Positions 1 to 6,620 are shown, numbered from the stretch's first letter. The stretch is 12,575 nt of DNA from Actinomycetales bacterium (GCA_012514545.1 JAAZAC010000284.1:1-12575); one strand, 5' to 3'. The notes: generated by a model not told the origin, from the letters alone. Made by a program: numbers and translations.

Positions 1-530
1 GAGCGGCGGACGCCGAGGTGGGCGCGCAGCCGGCGCGCGCCCTGCCCCGCCGGCCCCAGCTCGAGCGACGCGTCGACGTCCAGGCACACGCGCAGCGGGG
101 CGGCCTCGTCCCCGGGGCCGCTGCCGTCGAGGGCGCGCTGCAGCAGCGCGAGGTGGGCGGCGTCGTCGACCATGAGGGTCACCGCGGCCCGCAGGGACGG
201 GTCGGCGGCCAGCTCGGCGAGCGCGCCGGCGTCGGCGGTCGGGTAGCCGACGAGCACGTCGCCGGCCCCGCGGCGCGCCCACCACAGCGCCTCGCGCAGC
301 GAGTACGCCATGAGCCCGCGGAAGCCGGCCGCGACCGCGCGCTCGACGAGCGCCGGCACGCGCACGGACTTCGTCGCGAGCCGCACGGGCCGGCCCGCGG
401 CGCGCCGGAGGAGCTCGGCGGCGTTCGCGTCGAACGCGGCCAGGTCGACCACGGCCACGGGCGCCGGGCGGCCGCCCGCCGCCGCCCTGACGTGCGGCGC
501 CACCGGGCTCGTGCCGGGTCCCGCGATCAC
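1..530 (-). CDS. Amino acid deaminase/aldolase, alanine-racemase-like fold-type III PLP enzyme (N-terminal part)
   Basis: Reading the minus strand from GTG at 530 gives about 176 residues before the window edge. The segment VRLATKSVR around residue 49 carries the lysine (K54) expected to bind PLP in the alanine racemase N-terminal barrel. It is followed by a LMAYSLREALWW-type stretch, a TLMVDD strand, a CLDVDAS strand and HLGVRR, in the order seen in the DSD1-like amino acid deaminase/aldolase family. Family members are usually near 400 residues, so more than half, including the C-terminal beta domain, lies outside the window. Family members act on D-amino or hydroxy-amino acids; the substrate here cannot be read. 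The start is uncertain: in-frame GTG codons also occur at 551 and 560, and none has a strong ribosome binding site. The gene is divergent from the FAD oxidase, with 45 bp or less between them. Confidence 0.8.
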   Translation of the reverse strand, partial: MIAGPGTSPVAPHVRAAAGGRPAPVAVVDLAAFDANAAELLRRAAGRPVRLATKSVRVPALVERAVAAGFRGLMAYSLREALWWARRGAGDVLVGYPTADAGALAELAADPSLRAAVTLMVDDAAHLALLQRALDGSGPGDEAAPLRVCLDVDASLELGPAGQGARRLRAHLGVRR

Positions 531-539
531 CCGGCCATC

Positions 540-569
540 TTGACGGGCCACGCCCGCCACCGGTAGTCA
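540..569 (+). promoter_or_regulatory. Candidate promoter of the FAD oxidase, possibly leaderless
   Basis: TTGACG at 540-545 matches a -35 element. After an 18-nt spacer comes TAGTCA at 564-569, a partial -10. Transcription would then begin at about 576, the A of the ATG itself, and no Shine-Dalgarno sequence precedes that ATG. The -10 match is weak because it lacks the final T. This is therefore a position-based inference. Confidence 0.35.
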
Positions 570-575
570 CCGCTC

Positions 576-1940
576 ATGGCGAGACTCGACGGCGGTGCCC
601 GGTCCTGGCGCAACTGGTCGCGGACGGCCACCGCGGCCGCCGCCCGCTTCTGGCGGCCCGCCGACGCCGACGACGTCGCCCGCGCGGTCCGGTGGGCGGC
701 CCGGCACGGAGCGGCCGTGCGCGCCGTCGGGGGTGGGCACTCGTTCACGGACTGCGCGGTCACCGACGGCGTGCTGCTCAACCTCGACGAGATCGCCGGG
801 GTCGAGCGGGTCGAGCGCCGGCCGGACGGCACCGCCGACGTCACCGTGGGTGCGGGCACGCGGCTGCACGCCCTCAACCGGGCGCTCGCCGACCTCGGCC
901 TCGCCATGGCCAACCTCGGCGACATCGACCAGCAGTCGATCGCGGGGGCGATCTCCACCGGCACGCACGGCACCGGCCTGGCGTTCGGCGGGCTGGCCAC
1001 CCAGGTCGTCGGGCTCCGCCTCGTCACGGCGGACGGCGAGACGCGCGAGGTCGACGCCGGCCGCGACCCCGAGCTGTTCGAGGCGGCCCGCCTGGGGCTG
1101 GGCGCGTTCGGCGTGCTCGTCGCGGTCACGCTGCGGGCCGTGCCCGCGTTCGGGCTGCTCGCGCGCGAGGAGGTGGCCGACCTCGACGAGGTCCTCGACA
1201 ACCTCGACGGCCCTGACGGCCCCGACGGCTGGGTCGCCACCACCGACCACGTCGACACCTACTGGTTCCCCCACACGCGCCGGGCGCTCGTCAAGCGCAA
1301 CTCCCGCGTGCCCCTCGCCGACCTCGACGACCTGCCCTCGCTGCCGGCGGCCCGCCGCTGGCTGGACGACGAGCTGCTCGCCAACGGCGTCTTCGAGCTG
1401 ACGAACCGCCTCGCCGCCGCCGCGCCGCGCGCGGTTCCCGCGATCAACGCGTTCGCCGCCCGGGCGCTGTCGGACCGCACCTACGCGGCGCCCTCGCCCG
1501 AGGTGTTCGCGAGCCCCCGCCGCGTCCGGTTCCGCGAGATGGAGTACGCCGTCCCCCGGGAGGCGCTGCGCGACGTCGTCGGCGAGCTCGACGCGTGGCT
1601 GCGCCGCACGCGCGAGCCCGTCCCCTTCCCCGTCGAGATCCGCTTCGCCGCCGCCGACGACGTGTGGCTGTCCACCGCGCACGGGCGCGAGTCCGCGTAC
1701 GTCGCCGTGCACCAGTACTGGCGGATGCCGCACGAGCGGTGGTTCGACGCCGCGGAGGCGATCCTCGCCGGGGCCGACGGCCGGCCGCACTGGGGCAAGC
1801 TCCACGGCCTCGACGCCGAGCGGCTCGCGCCGCGGTACCCGCGGTTCGACGACGCGCGGCGCGTGCGCGCCCGGGTCGACCCCGAGGGCCGGTTCGCCAA
1901 CGCCTACGTCGACCGGGTGCTCGGCGCCGTCGGGGCCTGA
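576..1940 (+). CDS. FAD-binding D-arabinono-1,4-lactone oxidase family protein
   Basis: The 454-residue product belongs to the vanillyl-alcohol-oxidase superfamily. Residues about 20-190 form the FAD-binding PCMH domain: AVGGGHSFTD around residue 50 includes H55, the position where relatives attach FAD covalently to histidine. GTGTHGTG-type motifs (seen here as STGTHGTGL) and GLGAFGVL follow. The C-terminal ALO domain contains E354-x-R356 and HWGK at 405-408, both typical substrate-side motifs. Characterised relatives include bacterial alditol oxidases and mycobacterial L-gulonolactone dehydrogenase, so it probably oxidises a sugar lactone or polyol in the cytoplasm; the substrate is not evident. 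Length fits the family. ATG at 576 is chosen because homology begins within about 10 residues of it, although no ribosome binding site is visible. The gene converges on the next one with 3 bp between stop codons. Confidence 0.9.
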   Translation: MARLDGGARSWRNWSRTATAAAARFWRPADADDVARAVRWAARHGAAVRAVGGGHSFTDCAVTDGVLLNLDEIAGVERVERRPDGTADVTVGAGTRLHALNRALADLGLAMANLGDIDQQSIAGAISTGTHGTGLAFGGLATQVVGLRLVTADGETREVDAGRDPELFEAARLGLGAFGVLVAVTLRAVPAFGLLAREEVADLDEVLDNLDGPDGPDGWVATTDHVDTYWFPHTRRALVKRNSRVPLADLDDLPSLPAARRWLDDELLANGVFELTNRLAAAAPRAVPAINAFAARALSDRTYAAPSPEVFASPRRVRFREMEYAVPREALRDVVGELDAWLRRTREPVPFPVEIRFAAADDVWLSTAHGRESAYVAVHQYWRMPHERWFDAAEAILAGADGRPHWGKLHGLDAERLAPRYPRFDDARRVRARVDPEGRFANAYVDRVLGAVGA

Positions 1941-1943
1941 GGG

Positions 1944-2369
1944 TCAGCCCGCCCGGGACGGCTCCGGGAGCCGGGCCGGCGTCCGCCGCAGGACGCCCCC
2001 CGCGACGACGACGCACGCCGTCATCCAGCCGAGCCCCGCCGCCGGGTGGAGGACCATCAGCGCGATGCCGCCGACGAGGCCCAGCGGGATCGCCAGGCCG
2101 GCGACCAGCCGCAGGGCCCGGGTCCGCCCGGCGTCCGCCTCCGCGCGGGCCCTGACGGCGGCGAACACGAAGACGACCGCGACGAGGGCGTCGACGACGA
2201 GGAAGGGGACGAGGTCGGCGTCCCGGAAGCCGGACCGTGCGGCCGGGGCGAGGAGGGCCAGGGGCAGCATCACGAGGAGGGGCAGGACGCCGAGGCACAC
2301 GAGCGCCGTCGACCACGGCCGGTGCCCGCGGAACGTCACGGTGTCCACGCCGTCGCCCTGCTCGTCCAT
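1944..2369 (-). CDS. Small four-helix integral membrane protein, hypothetical
   Basis: ATG at 2369 gives 141 residues. The start is well supported by GAGGAGG (2375-2381) lying 5 nt upstream. After a short polar N-terminus there are four hydrophobic segments, roughly residues 20-42, 53-73, 85-106 and 112-127. Charged loops separate them, including an arginine-rich one (RARAEADAGRTRALR) between helices 2 and 3. I do not recognise a family or any catalytic motif. The pattern resembles many uncharacterised actinobacterial membrane proteins. It converges on the FAD oxidase and is divergent from the ThrE-type exporter, so shared regulation with the exporter is possible but unproven. Confidence 0.75.
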   Translation of the reverse strand: MDEQGDGVDTVTFRGHRPWSTALVCLGVLPLLVMLPLALLAPAARSGFRDADLVPFLVVDALVAVVFVFAAVRARAEADAGRTRALRLVAGLAIPLGLVGGIALMVLHPAAGLGWMTACVVVAGGVLRRTPARLPEPSRAG

Positions 2370-2374
2370 GCCGT

Positions 2375-2381
2375 CCTCCTC
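2375..2381 (-). promoter_or_regulatory. Strong ribosome binding site deciding the start at 2369
   Basis: GAGGAGG on the minus strand, 5 nt before the ATG, matches the 16S rRNA 3' end closely. It rules out the longer open frame that continues upstream through the ThrE-like gene. Confidence 0.7.
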
Positions 2382-2393
2382 GTGCCGGGGACG

Positions 2394-2399
2394 AAGGTA
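2394..2399 (-). promoter_or_regulatory. Candidate -10 element for the small membrane protein
   Basis: TACCTT on the minus strand fits the TANNNT -10 pattern. It would start transcription near 2387, leaving a short leader that holds the ribosome binding site. No convincing -35 is visible. Confidence 0.35.
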
Positions 2400-2402
2400 G
2401 CG

Positions 2403-2415
2403 GCCCGTGACGGGC
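2403..2415. promoter_or_regulatory. 13-nt perfect palindrome between divergent genes
   Basis: GCCCGT-G-ACGGGC is a perfect inverted repeat with one central base. It sits just upstream of the candidate -10 of the minus-strand membrane protein and 73 nt upstream of the exporter start, a suitable place for a repressor site. Short GC palindromes occur often by chance in such DNA. Confidence 0.3.
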
Positions 2416-2487
2416 TTCGGGTCGCCGTTCGCGCCCGGCCGCCGGACGTCCCATGCCGGGGGCGGGCTCCCGCGCCAGGATGTGCGC

Positions 2488-3753
2488 ATGGCACGGGGGG
2501 ACGAGGCGCTCGAACCGGTCGAGCTCATCCGGCAGTCCGGCGCGGTGCTGCGCGTGGGCAAGGCCATGCTGTCGTCGGGCACGGGCTCGTACCGCGTCAA
2601 GTCGGCGATGCAGCAGGTCGCGCGCGCGTTCGGGCTGGACCGGCACGAGGCCCACGTCACGCTCACCGAGATCACGACGACGTCCCACAGCGGCTCGATC
2701 TTCCGCACCGAGGTCGCGGAGGTGCGCACGGTCGCGGTCGACGCGCACCGCCTCGCCGAGCTCACGGACCTCACCAACGCGCTGCGCCCCGGCGCCACCG
2801 TCGACGAGGTCAACCGCGAGGTCGACCGGATCGAGGCGATCCCGCCGCTGCACGGGCCGCTCGCCAACGCCCTGTTCGCGGCCATGGCGTGCGGCGCGTT
2901 CGCGTTCCTCAACAACGGCGGCGTGGTCGAGGTGGTCGGCGCGTTCCTCGGCGCCGGGGCCGGGCAGGCGCTGCGCCGGTACTTCCTGCACCGCCGGTTC
3001 AACCAGTTCGCGGTGACGATGATGGCGGCCGCCGTCGCGTGCCTCGTCTACCTCGGGTTCGTCACCGCGCTCGAGGTGTGGGCGGGCGAGACCGCCGCGA
3101 GCCACCAGGCCGGGTTCATCTCCGCGGTGCTGTTCCTGGTGCCCGGGTTCGCGCTGGTCACCGCGGCCCTCGACCTGGCGAAGATGGACTTCTCCGCGGG
3201 CGTGGCGCGCAGCGTGTACGCGCTCATCATCCTCACGTCCGCCGGCCTCAGCGTGTGGGCGGTGGCGTGGGCCACGGGCATGTCGTCCGACCCGCTCGCC
3301 GCCCCCGCGCTGCCGCTGTGGGCGATCGTCCTGCTGCGGGCGGTGGCGAGCTTCCTCGGCGTGCTGGGCTTCGCCCTCATGTTCAACTCGACGTGGCGGA
3401 TGGCGTTCGCGGCCGCCGCGATCGGCATGGTCGCCAACGTGCTGCGGCTCCAGGTCGCCGACGCCGGGGCGGCGATGCAGGCGGCGACCGTGCTGGCGAC
3501 GCTCGTCGTCGGGCTCCTCGCCGCCGTCGTCGCGCCGCGGCTGCGGATCCCGCGGATCACGGTCTCCGTGCCCGCCGTCGTGATCATGGTCCCCGGCGCC
3601 GCCGTGTACCGGACGCTCGTGGGCCTCAACAACGGGGACGTCGAGGCCGCCGTGCAGTCCGGCGTGCAGGGCGTGTTCGTCACGATCTGCATCGCGATCG
3701 GGCTCGCCGGTGCGCGCATCCTCACCGACCGCGCCTGGGCCTACGAGCGGTGA
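2488..3753 (+). CDS. Threonine/serine exporter family protein (ThrE-like)
   Basis: The 421-residue product has the ThrE architecture. The N-terminal DUF1212-type domain (about residues 12-130) has the GTGSYRVKSAM segment (31-41) and a TTTSHSGSIFRTEV-like stretch. About ten hydrophobic segments follow, with a second DUF3815-like half from about 270 to the end (PRITVSVPAVVIMVPGAAVYR and GVQGVFVT motifs). Corynebacterium ThrE exports L-threonine and L-serine using the proton gradient; the same role in the cell membrane is inferred. ATG at 2488 is preferred because CAGGAT ends 7 nt upstream. An in-frame GTG at 2407 would add 27 low-complexity residues and run into the neighbour's regulatory region. 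The product is slightly shorter than Corynebacterium ThrE (489 aa). Confidence 0.9.
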   Translation: MARGDEALEPVELIRQSGAVLRVGKAMLSSGTGSYRVKSAMQQVARAFGLDRHEAHVTLTEITTTSHSGSIFRTEVAEVRTVAVDAHRLAELTDLTNALRPGATVDEVNREVDRIEAIPPLHGPLANALFAAMACGAFAFLNNGGVVEVVGAFLGAGAGQALRRYFLHRRFNQFAVTMMAAAVACLVYLGFVTALEVWAGETAASHQAGFISAVLFLVPGFALVTAALDLAKMDFSAGVARSVYALIILTSAGLSVWAVAWATGMSSDPLAAPALPLWAIVLLRAVASFLGVLGFALMFNSTWRMAFAAAAIGMVANVLRLQVADAGAAMQAATVLATLVVGLLAAVVAPRLRIPRITVSVPAVVIMVPGAAVYRTLVGLNNGDVEAAVQSGVQGVFVTICIAIGLAGARILTDRAWAYER

Positions 3754-3773
3754 TCGAGTTCACCCGAGGTGCT

Positions 3774-3803
3774 TTGCTGCCCGCCGAGGGCGCCGGGTAC
3801 CCT
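3774..3803 (+). promoter_or_regulatory. Promoter of the tRNA-Ser gene
   Basis: TTGCTG at 3774-3779 and TACCCT at 3798-3803 are separated by 18 nt and resemble -35 and -10 elements. The predicted start point is about 3810, a few bases ahead of the mature tRNA, as is common for actinobacterial tRNA genes. Confidence 0.5.
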
Positions 3804-3814
3804 GACGACCACCG

Positions 3815-3905
3815 GGAGACGTCGCATAGTCAGGCCTAGTGCGCGGCCCTGCTAAGGCCGTGAGGGGGGCAACCCCCTCCGTGGGTTCAAATCCCACCGT
3901 CTCCG
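3815..3905 (+). tRNA. tRNA-Ser (anticodon GCU)
   Basis: A complete class II cloverleaf can be drawn. The acceptor stem GGAGACG (3815-3821) pairs with CGTCTCC (3898-3904), and the discriminator is G3905. The D arm closes GCA with TGC. The anticodon stem CGGCC/GGCCG encloses CTGCTAA with anticodon GCT at 3851-3853. A long variable arm AGGGGG-GCAA-CCCCCT and a T arm GTGGG-TTCAAAT-CCCAC follow. The long variable arm and G discriminator fit serine. The 3' CCA is not encoded. Confidence 0.97.
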
Positions 3906-3907
3906 CC

Positions 3908-3947
3908 CTTGGCCCGGCCTCCCCGCCCCCTGGGAGGCCGGGCCAAG
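3908..3947 (+). terminator. Perfect 16-bp hairpin after tRNA-Ser
   Basis: Positions 3908-3923 are exactly complementary to 3932-3947, with an 8-nt C-rich loop. It begins 3 nt after the tRNA. No T-tract follows, which is common for high-GC terminators; it could also act as a processing or stability structure. Confidence 0.7.
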
Positions 3948-3967
3948 CCGTGTCCGGGGCCGTCGTG

Positions 3968-4002
3968 CCCGACGGCGGCCGACCCGTTCCCGACGGCGGC
4001 CG
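3968..4002. repeat. 14-nt direct repeat, 21-nt period
   Basis: CCCGACGGCGGCCG occurs at 3968-3981 and 3989-4002 in the spacer between the two tRNA genes. There are only two copies in GC-rich DNA. It may be a small duplication without function. Confidence 0.5.
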
Positions 4003-4049
4003 GTGGGGCCGCGGGTGGGCGGCCGGGACGCGGGGGTCCCGGGAGCATG

Positions 4050-4055
4050 TATCCT
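4050..4055 (+). promoter_or_regulatory. Candidate -10 of the tRNA-Arg gene
   Basis: TATCCT at 4050-4055 is the best -10 match upstream of the tRNA and would give a leader of about 17 nt. No -35 is recognisable. The strong hairpin after tRNA-Ser suggests that tRNA-Arg has its own promoter. Confidence 0.4.
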
Positions 4056-4078
4056 CGTCTGCGGCCCTCCGGGGCCAC

Positions 4079-4151
4079 GCGCCCGTAGCTCAATGGATAG
4101 AGCATCTGACTACGGATCAGAAGGTTGGGGGTTCGAGTCCCTCCGGGCGCG
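4079..4151 (+). tRNA. tRNA-Arg (anticodon ACG)
   Basis: The 73-nt cloverleaf is complete. The acceptor GCGCCCG (4079-4085) pairs with CGGGCGC (4144-4150), and the discriminator is G4151. The D arm is GCTC-AATGGATA-GAGC. The anticodon arm is TCTGA-CTACGGA-TCAGA with ACG at 4112-4114. The variable loop is AGGTT and the T arm is GGGGG-TTCGAGT-CCCTC with one G-U pair. A34 would be converted to inosine, so it reads CGU, CGC and CGA. CCA is not encoded. Confidence 0.97.
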
Positions 4152-4156
4152 CAGTC

Positions 4157-4182
4157 CGGCCCCGTCCCTCGCGGCGGGGCCG
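4157..4182 (+). terminator. Hairpin after tRNA-Arg
   Basis: CGGCCCCG (4157-4164) pairs with CGGGGCCG (4175-4182) around a 10-nt loop, 5 nt beyond the tRNA. It lacks a T-tract and lies between convergent tRNA and acetyltransferase genes, so it could serve both strands. Confidence 0.5.
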
Positions 4183-4234
4183 TCGTCGTCCCCGGGCCGC
4201 CGTCCCCGAGCCGGGCGAGCGGGCGGCCGGGCGG

Positions 4235-4849
4235 TCAGGCGCGGGGGTCGCGGGCCCACTCCTCGGCGAGCACCGCGTAGACGGCCACGTCGTGCCACAC
4301 GGGCCGGCCGGCGTCGTCGGCGGCGAAGCTCGCGGCCCGGCGGTGCAGGCCCTCCCGTCGCATGCCGAGCCGCTCGAGGAGCCGCCACGACGCGGCGTTG
4401 CGCGGGTCGCAGTGGGCGAGCACGCGGTGGGCGCCGAGGTCGCCGAAGACGTGGTCGAGCAGCGCCCGCGCGGCCTCGGTCGCGTACCCGCGGCCCCAGT
4501 GGTCGGGGTGGAAGACGAACCCGACCTCGTACGTCGCCCACGCCGGGTCCTCCGCCGGGGCGAGGTACAGGGTGCCGAGCAGCACGCCGTCGGCCGCGCG
4601 CTCGACCGCCCAGAAGCACGGGTCGGCCGCCCGGTCGCGCGCGATCCGCTCGCACGCGGCGGCGTCCTGCACGCCGTACGGCTCGAAGCGCACCGCCTCG
4701 GGCCGGGACAGGATCGCGTGCAGCCCGGGGCCGTCGGTCGGCCGGAAGCGGCGGACCACGAGGCGCTCGGTCCGGGCGAGCGGGTCCGGGCCGGGCGGGG
4801 CGGCGGGGGCCTCGGTCGGCCCCGCCGACGGCGTGCCGCGTCCAGTCAT
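4235..4849 (-). CDS. GNAT family N-acetyltransferase (RimJ/RimL-like)
   Basis: The 204-residue product is an Acetyltransf_3-type GNAT protein that would move acetyl from acetyl-CoA to an amine. The N-terminal ERLVVRRFRPTDGPGL segment (28-43) is the usual first strand and helix of this subfamily. The acetyl-CoA pyrophosphate loop lies in HWGRGYATEA (117-126). DPRNAASWRLLERLGMRREG is the conserved C-terminal motif of RimJ/RimL and antibiotic-tailoring relatives. The first 25 residues are Pro/Ala-rich and probably disordered, so the true start could be a little downstream; the ribosome site before ATG 4849 is weak (GGGCGG). The substrate is unknown: protein N-termini, small amines or drugs are all possible. 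Confidence 0.9.
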   Translation of the reverse strand: MTGRGTPSAGPTEAPAAPPGPDPLARTERLVVRRFRPTDGPGLHAILSRPEAVRFEPYGVQDAAACERIARDRAADPCFWAVERAADGVLLGTLYLAPAEDPAWATYEVGFVFHPDHWGRGYATEAARALLDHVFGDLGAHRVLAHCDPRNAASWRLLERLGMRREGLHRRAASFAADDAGRPVWHDVAVYAVLAEEWARDPRA

Positions 4850-4896
4850 GTCACCGCCCGGGGTGCGGGGCGCGTCGGGCGCGCGCCGTCACGCGC

Positions 4897-4902
4897 ACGC
4901 TA
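4897..4902 (-). promoter_or_regulatory. Candidate -10 for the acetyltransferase gene
   Basis: TAGCGT on the minus strand fits TANNNT and contains the rare CTAG tetranucleotide. It would give a leader of about 40 nt. No clear -35 is visible, so support is weak. Confidence 0.3.
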
Positions 4903-4971
4903 GACCCGCGCCCGGCGGGCGGGCCGCGGACCGAGGTCCCGGCCGCCCGCGTCGCCCGCGTCGCAGGACGC

Positions 4972-5265
4972 CTACGACGCCGGCCGGGTCGCCTTCCCGT
5001 CGAGCCACAGCTCGGTCGACGCGTCGCGGTGGGGGCCGGTGGTGCCCACGTGCGTGCCGGGGATCGTCGGGCCGTTGCGGATGACGTGCCACAGCGCCAT
5101 CGCGTGACCGCGCCCGAGGTCGTAGTCCTCCTCGAGCCACGCGACGACGTCGCCGGCCTTGGCCTCCGGCGCGTCGAACCCCTTCTCGCGGGCGATCTCG
5201 AGCAGCGCGCGCGGCGTGAGCCCGGTGCGCTCCTCGATCGTGTCGAGGTAGGCCTGGAACGACAT
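4972..5265 (-). CDS. DUF4287 domain-containing protein
   Basis: The product has 97 residues. It opens with MSFQAYLDTIEERTGLTPRA, continues with a helix containing AREKGFDAPEAKAGDVVAWL (about 27-46), and then has YDLGRGHAMALWHVI (about 50-64). This is the full DUF4287 signature, whose function is not established. The last 30 residues (PTIPGTHVGTTGPHRDAS...) extend past the core domain and are probably flexible. GGAGGG a few bases before ATG 5265 supports the start and excludes the longer upstream frame. It lies 122 bp upstream of the acetyltransferase on the same strand, so cotranscription is possible but not shown. It is divergent from the Kelch-like lipoprotein. Confidence 0.85.
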   Translation of the reverse strand: MSFQAYLDTIEERTGLTPRALLEIAREKGFDAPEAKAGDVVAWLEEDYDLGRGHAMALWHVIRNGPTIPGTHVGTTGPHRDASTELWLDGKATRPAS

Positions 5266-5347
5266 GTGCCCTCCGTCCGTCCGGCGACGTCCCGTCGCAC
5301 CTGCCCGTACCGACCGGCGTCGGCGGCGGAAGTCATCGGCCTCGGCG

Positions 5348-5392
5348 GCGCGGACGGATCGGCCCCGCCGCGCGGACGGATCGGCCCCGCCG
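5348..5392. repeat. Two perfect 22-bp tandem repeats in a divergent promoter region
   Basis: The segment 5348-5370 is repeated exactly at 5370-5392, giving a 22-nt period, close to two helical turns. Each copy contains CGGACGGATCGGCCCCGCCG. The repeat lies between the divergent DUF4287 and Kelch-lipoprotein genes, about 60 nt upstream of the latter. The placement would suit binding sites for a regulator; a neutral duplication is the alternative. No clear -10 element is visible nearby on either strand. Confidence 0.6.
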
Positions 5393-5452
5393 CCCGCTCG
5401 CGCAAGAGGGGCGGGGCCCGACACACAGGCAGGGCAGGCGAACGGGGGTGCG

Positions 5453-6595
5453 GTGAGCGGTCGGTGGGCACGGGGCGTCGCCGCGGCGGCGGTGCTCGCC
5501 GCGCTCGCGGCCGGCTGCACCACGGGCAGCCCGCCCGCCGGCACGGTCGAGGCGGGCTGGACCGCGCTGCCCGACGCGCCCCTCGCCCCGCGCCGCAGCG
5601 CGACGGCCGCGTGGGTCGCCGACCGGTTCGTCGTCGTCAGCGGGTGGTCAGACAGGGCCTGCCCCCCGACGGCGGACTGCGTCCTCGACCCGGGCGCGGC
5701 CCTGCGCGACGGCGCCGCCTACGACCCGGCCGCCGACGCCTGGGCGCCGATCGCCCCGGCGCCGGTCGCGCTCTGGACGGCCACCGCCGCCGTCGTCGGG
5801 GACACCCTCTACGTGCTGGGCGCGGAGGCCGACCCGGCCGGCGACACGGTGGGGGAGCCCGTCCTGCTCGCCTACGACGCCGGCGCCGACGCCTGGGCGA
5901 CGCTCCCGTCGCCGCCCGAGCCGTGGTCGGCGCTCGTCGCGGCCGGTGACGTCCTCCTCGCGATCGCGGGCACCGACGAGCACGGCCCGACGACGGACGC
6001 CGCCCTCGACCCCGCGACCGGGCGGTGGCGCACCCTGCCCGACGACCCGCTCGGCCCGAGCTTCGACCGCGAGGCCGCCTGGCTCGACGACCGCCTGCTG
6101 CTCGCGGCGAAGGACCTCGTGCCGAGCCCGGGCGCGACGGAGCCCGCGGTGGTCCGGCTCGCCTGGCTCGACGCCGACCTCGCCACGTGGTCCGCGCCGA
6201 CCGACACCGAGGTCATCGGCTGGGCGCCCGTGGCCGTCGGCGGGCACGTCGTGTTCCCGGGCCTCGGCGACGCCGACGGCGGGGAGGTCGGCAGCTGGGG
6301 CCGGCCCTACCCGTTCGGCGGGGTCCTCGACGTCGCCACGGGCGAGTGGCGGCCGCTGCCGGACGTCGGCGACGAGACCACGCGCGCCCCGCTGGCCGGC
6401 GTCGTCGTCGGGGACCGGGTCGTCGTCGGCGACGGGCTCCTCGACCCCGCCACCGGCGACTGGGCGCGGCTGCCCGGCGTGCCCGGGCCGGAGGCGACCG
6501 AGCGGGCCGTCACGGCGGGCGGCGGGGCGCTGCTCGTCTGGGGCGGGGCGGCGTCGTCGGGCAACCTCGCCGACGGCTACCTGCTGCGGCCGTAG
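5453..6595 (+). CDS. Secreted lipoprotein with Kelch-like beta-propeller
   Basis: GTG at 5453, preceded by GGGGG 4 nt away, gives 380 residues. A short Arg-containing start and a hydrophobic stretch (9-20) end in LAAGC, placing the lipidated cysteine at C22. This indicates export and anchoring to the outer face of the membrane. The rest is a run of about six Kelch/galactose-oxidase-like blades, each with an aYDPaaDaWapL-type strand followed by a variable strand ending in a valine-rich GDxLyVlGa segment. Examples are DPATGRWRTLP, DVATGEWRPLP and DPATGDWARLP. Such propellers usually bind carbohydrates or proteins; no catalytic residues of galactose oxidase can be recognised. It stands alone in its orientation, with about 90 bp to the next gene. 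Confidence 0.85.
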   Translation: MSGRWARGVAAAAVLAALAAGCTTGSPPAGTVEAGWTALPDAPLAPRRSATAAWVADRFVVVSGWSDRACPPTADCVLDPGAALRDGAAYDPAADAWAPIAPAPVALWTATAAVVGDTLYVLGAEADPAGDTVGEPVLLAYDAGADAWATLPSPPEPWSALVAAGDVLLAIAGTDEHGPTTDAALDPATGRWRTLPDDPLGPSFDREAAWLDDRLLLAAKDLVPSPGATEPAVVRLAWLDADLATWSAPTDTEVIGWAPVAVGGHVVFPGLGDADGGEVGSWGRPYPFGGVLDVATGEWRPLPDVGDETTRAPLAGVVVGDRVVVGDGLLDPATGDWARLPGVPGPEATERAVTAGGGALLVWGGAASSGNLADGYLLRP

Positions 6596-6620
6596 GGCGC
6601 GCCGACCGCTCCGGCCCGGA

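Noticed and set aside
567..1805. Long minus-strand open frame opposite the FAD oxidase
   Set aside because: Its composition (Arg/Gly/Val/Ala low complexity) is that of a shadow of a GC-rich gene, and the plus frame has clear family motifs.
1960..1972. GGCTCC-G-GGAGCC palindrome as a terminator for the convergent genes
   Set aside because: It is a short stem inside the membrane protein's coding end with no T-tract, and is common by chance in such DNA.
2407..2487. Upstream GTG start for the ThrE-like gene
   Set aside because: It would add 27 non-conserved residues and overlap the palindrome; ATG 2488 has a plausible ribosome site.
1444..3105. 553-codon minus-strand open frame
   Set aside because: It crosses three better supported genes and encodes only Arg/Pro/Ala-rich low-complexity sequence.
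3815..4182. tRNA-associated integrated element
   Set aside because: No integrase, no repeat of a tRNA 3' end and no change in composition are seen nearby.
5348..5392. CRISPR array
   Set aside because: There are only two abutting copies without spacers, and no cas genes are present.
3839..5949. Plus-strand open frames across the tRNAs, acetyltransferase and DUF4287 region
   Set aside because: They run through two tRNA genes and oppose genes with recognisable domains.
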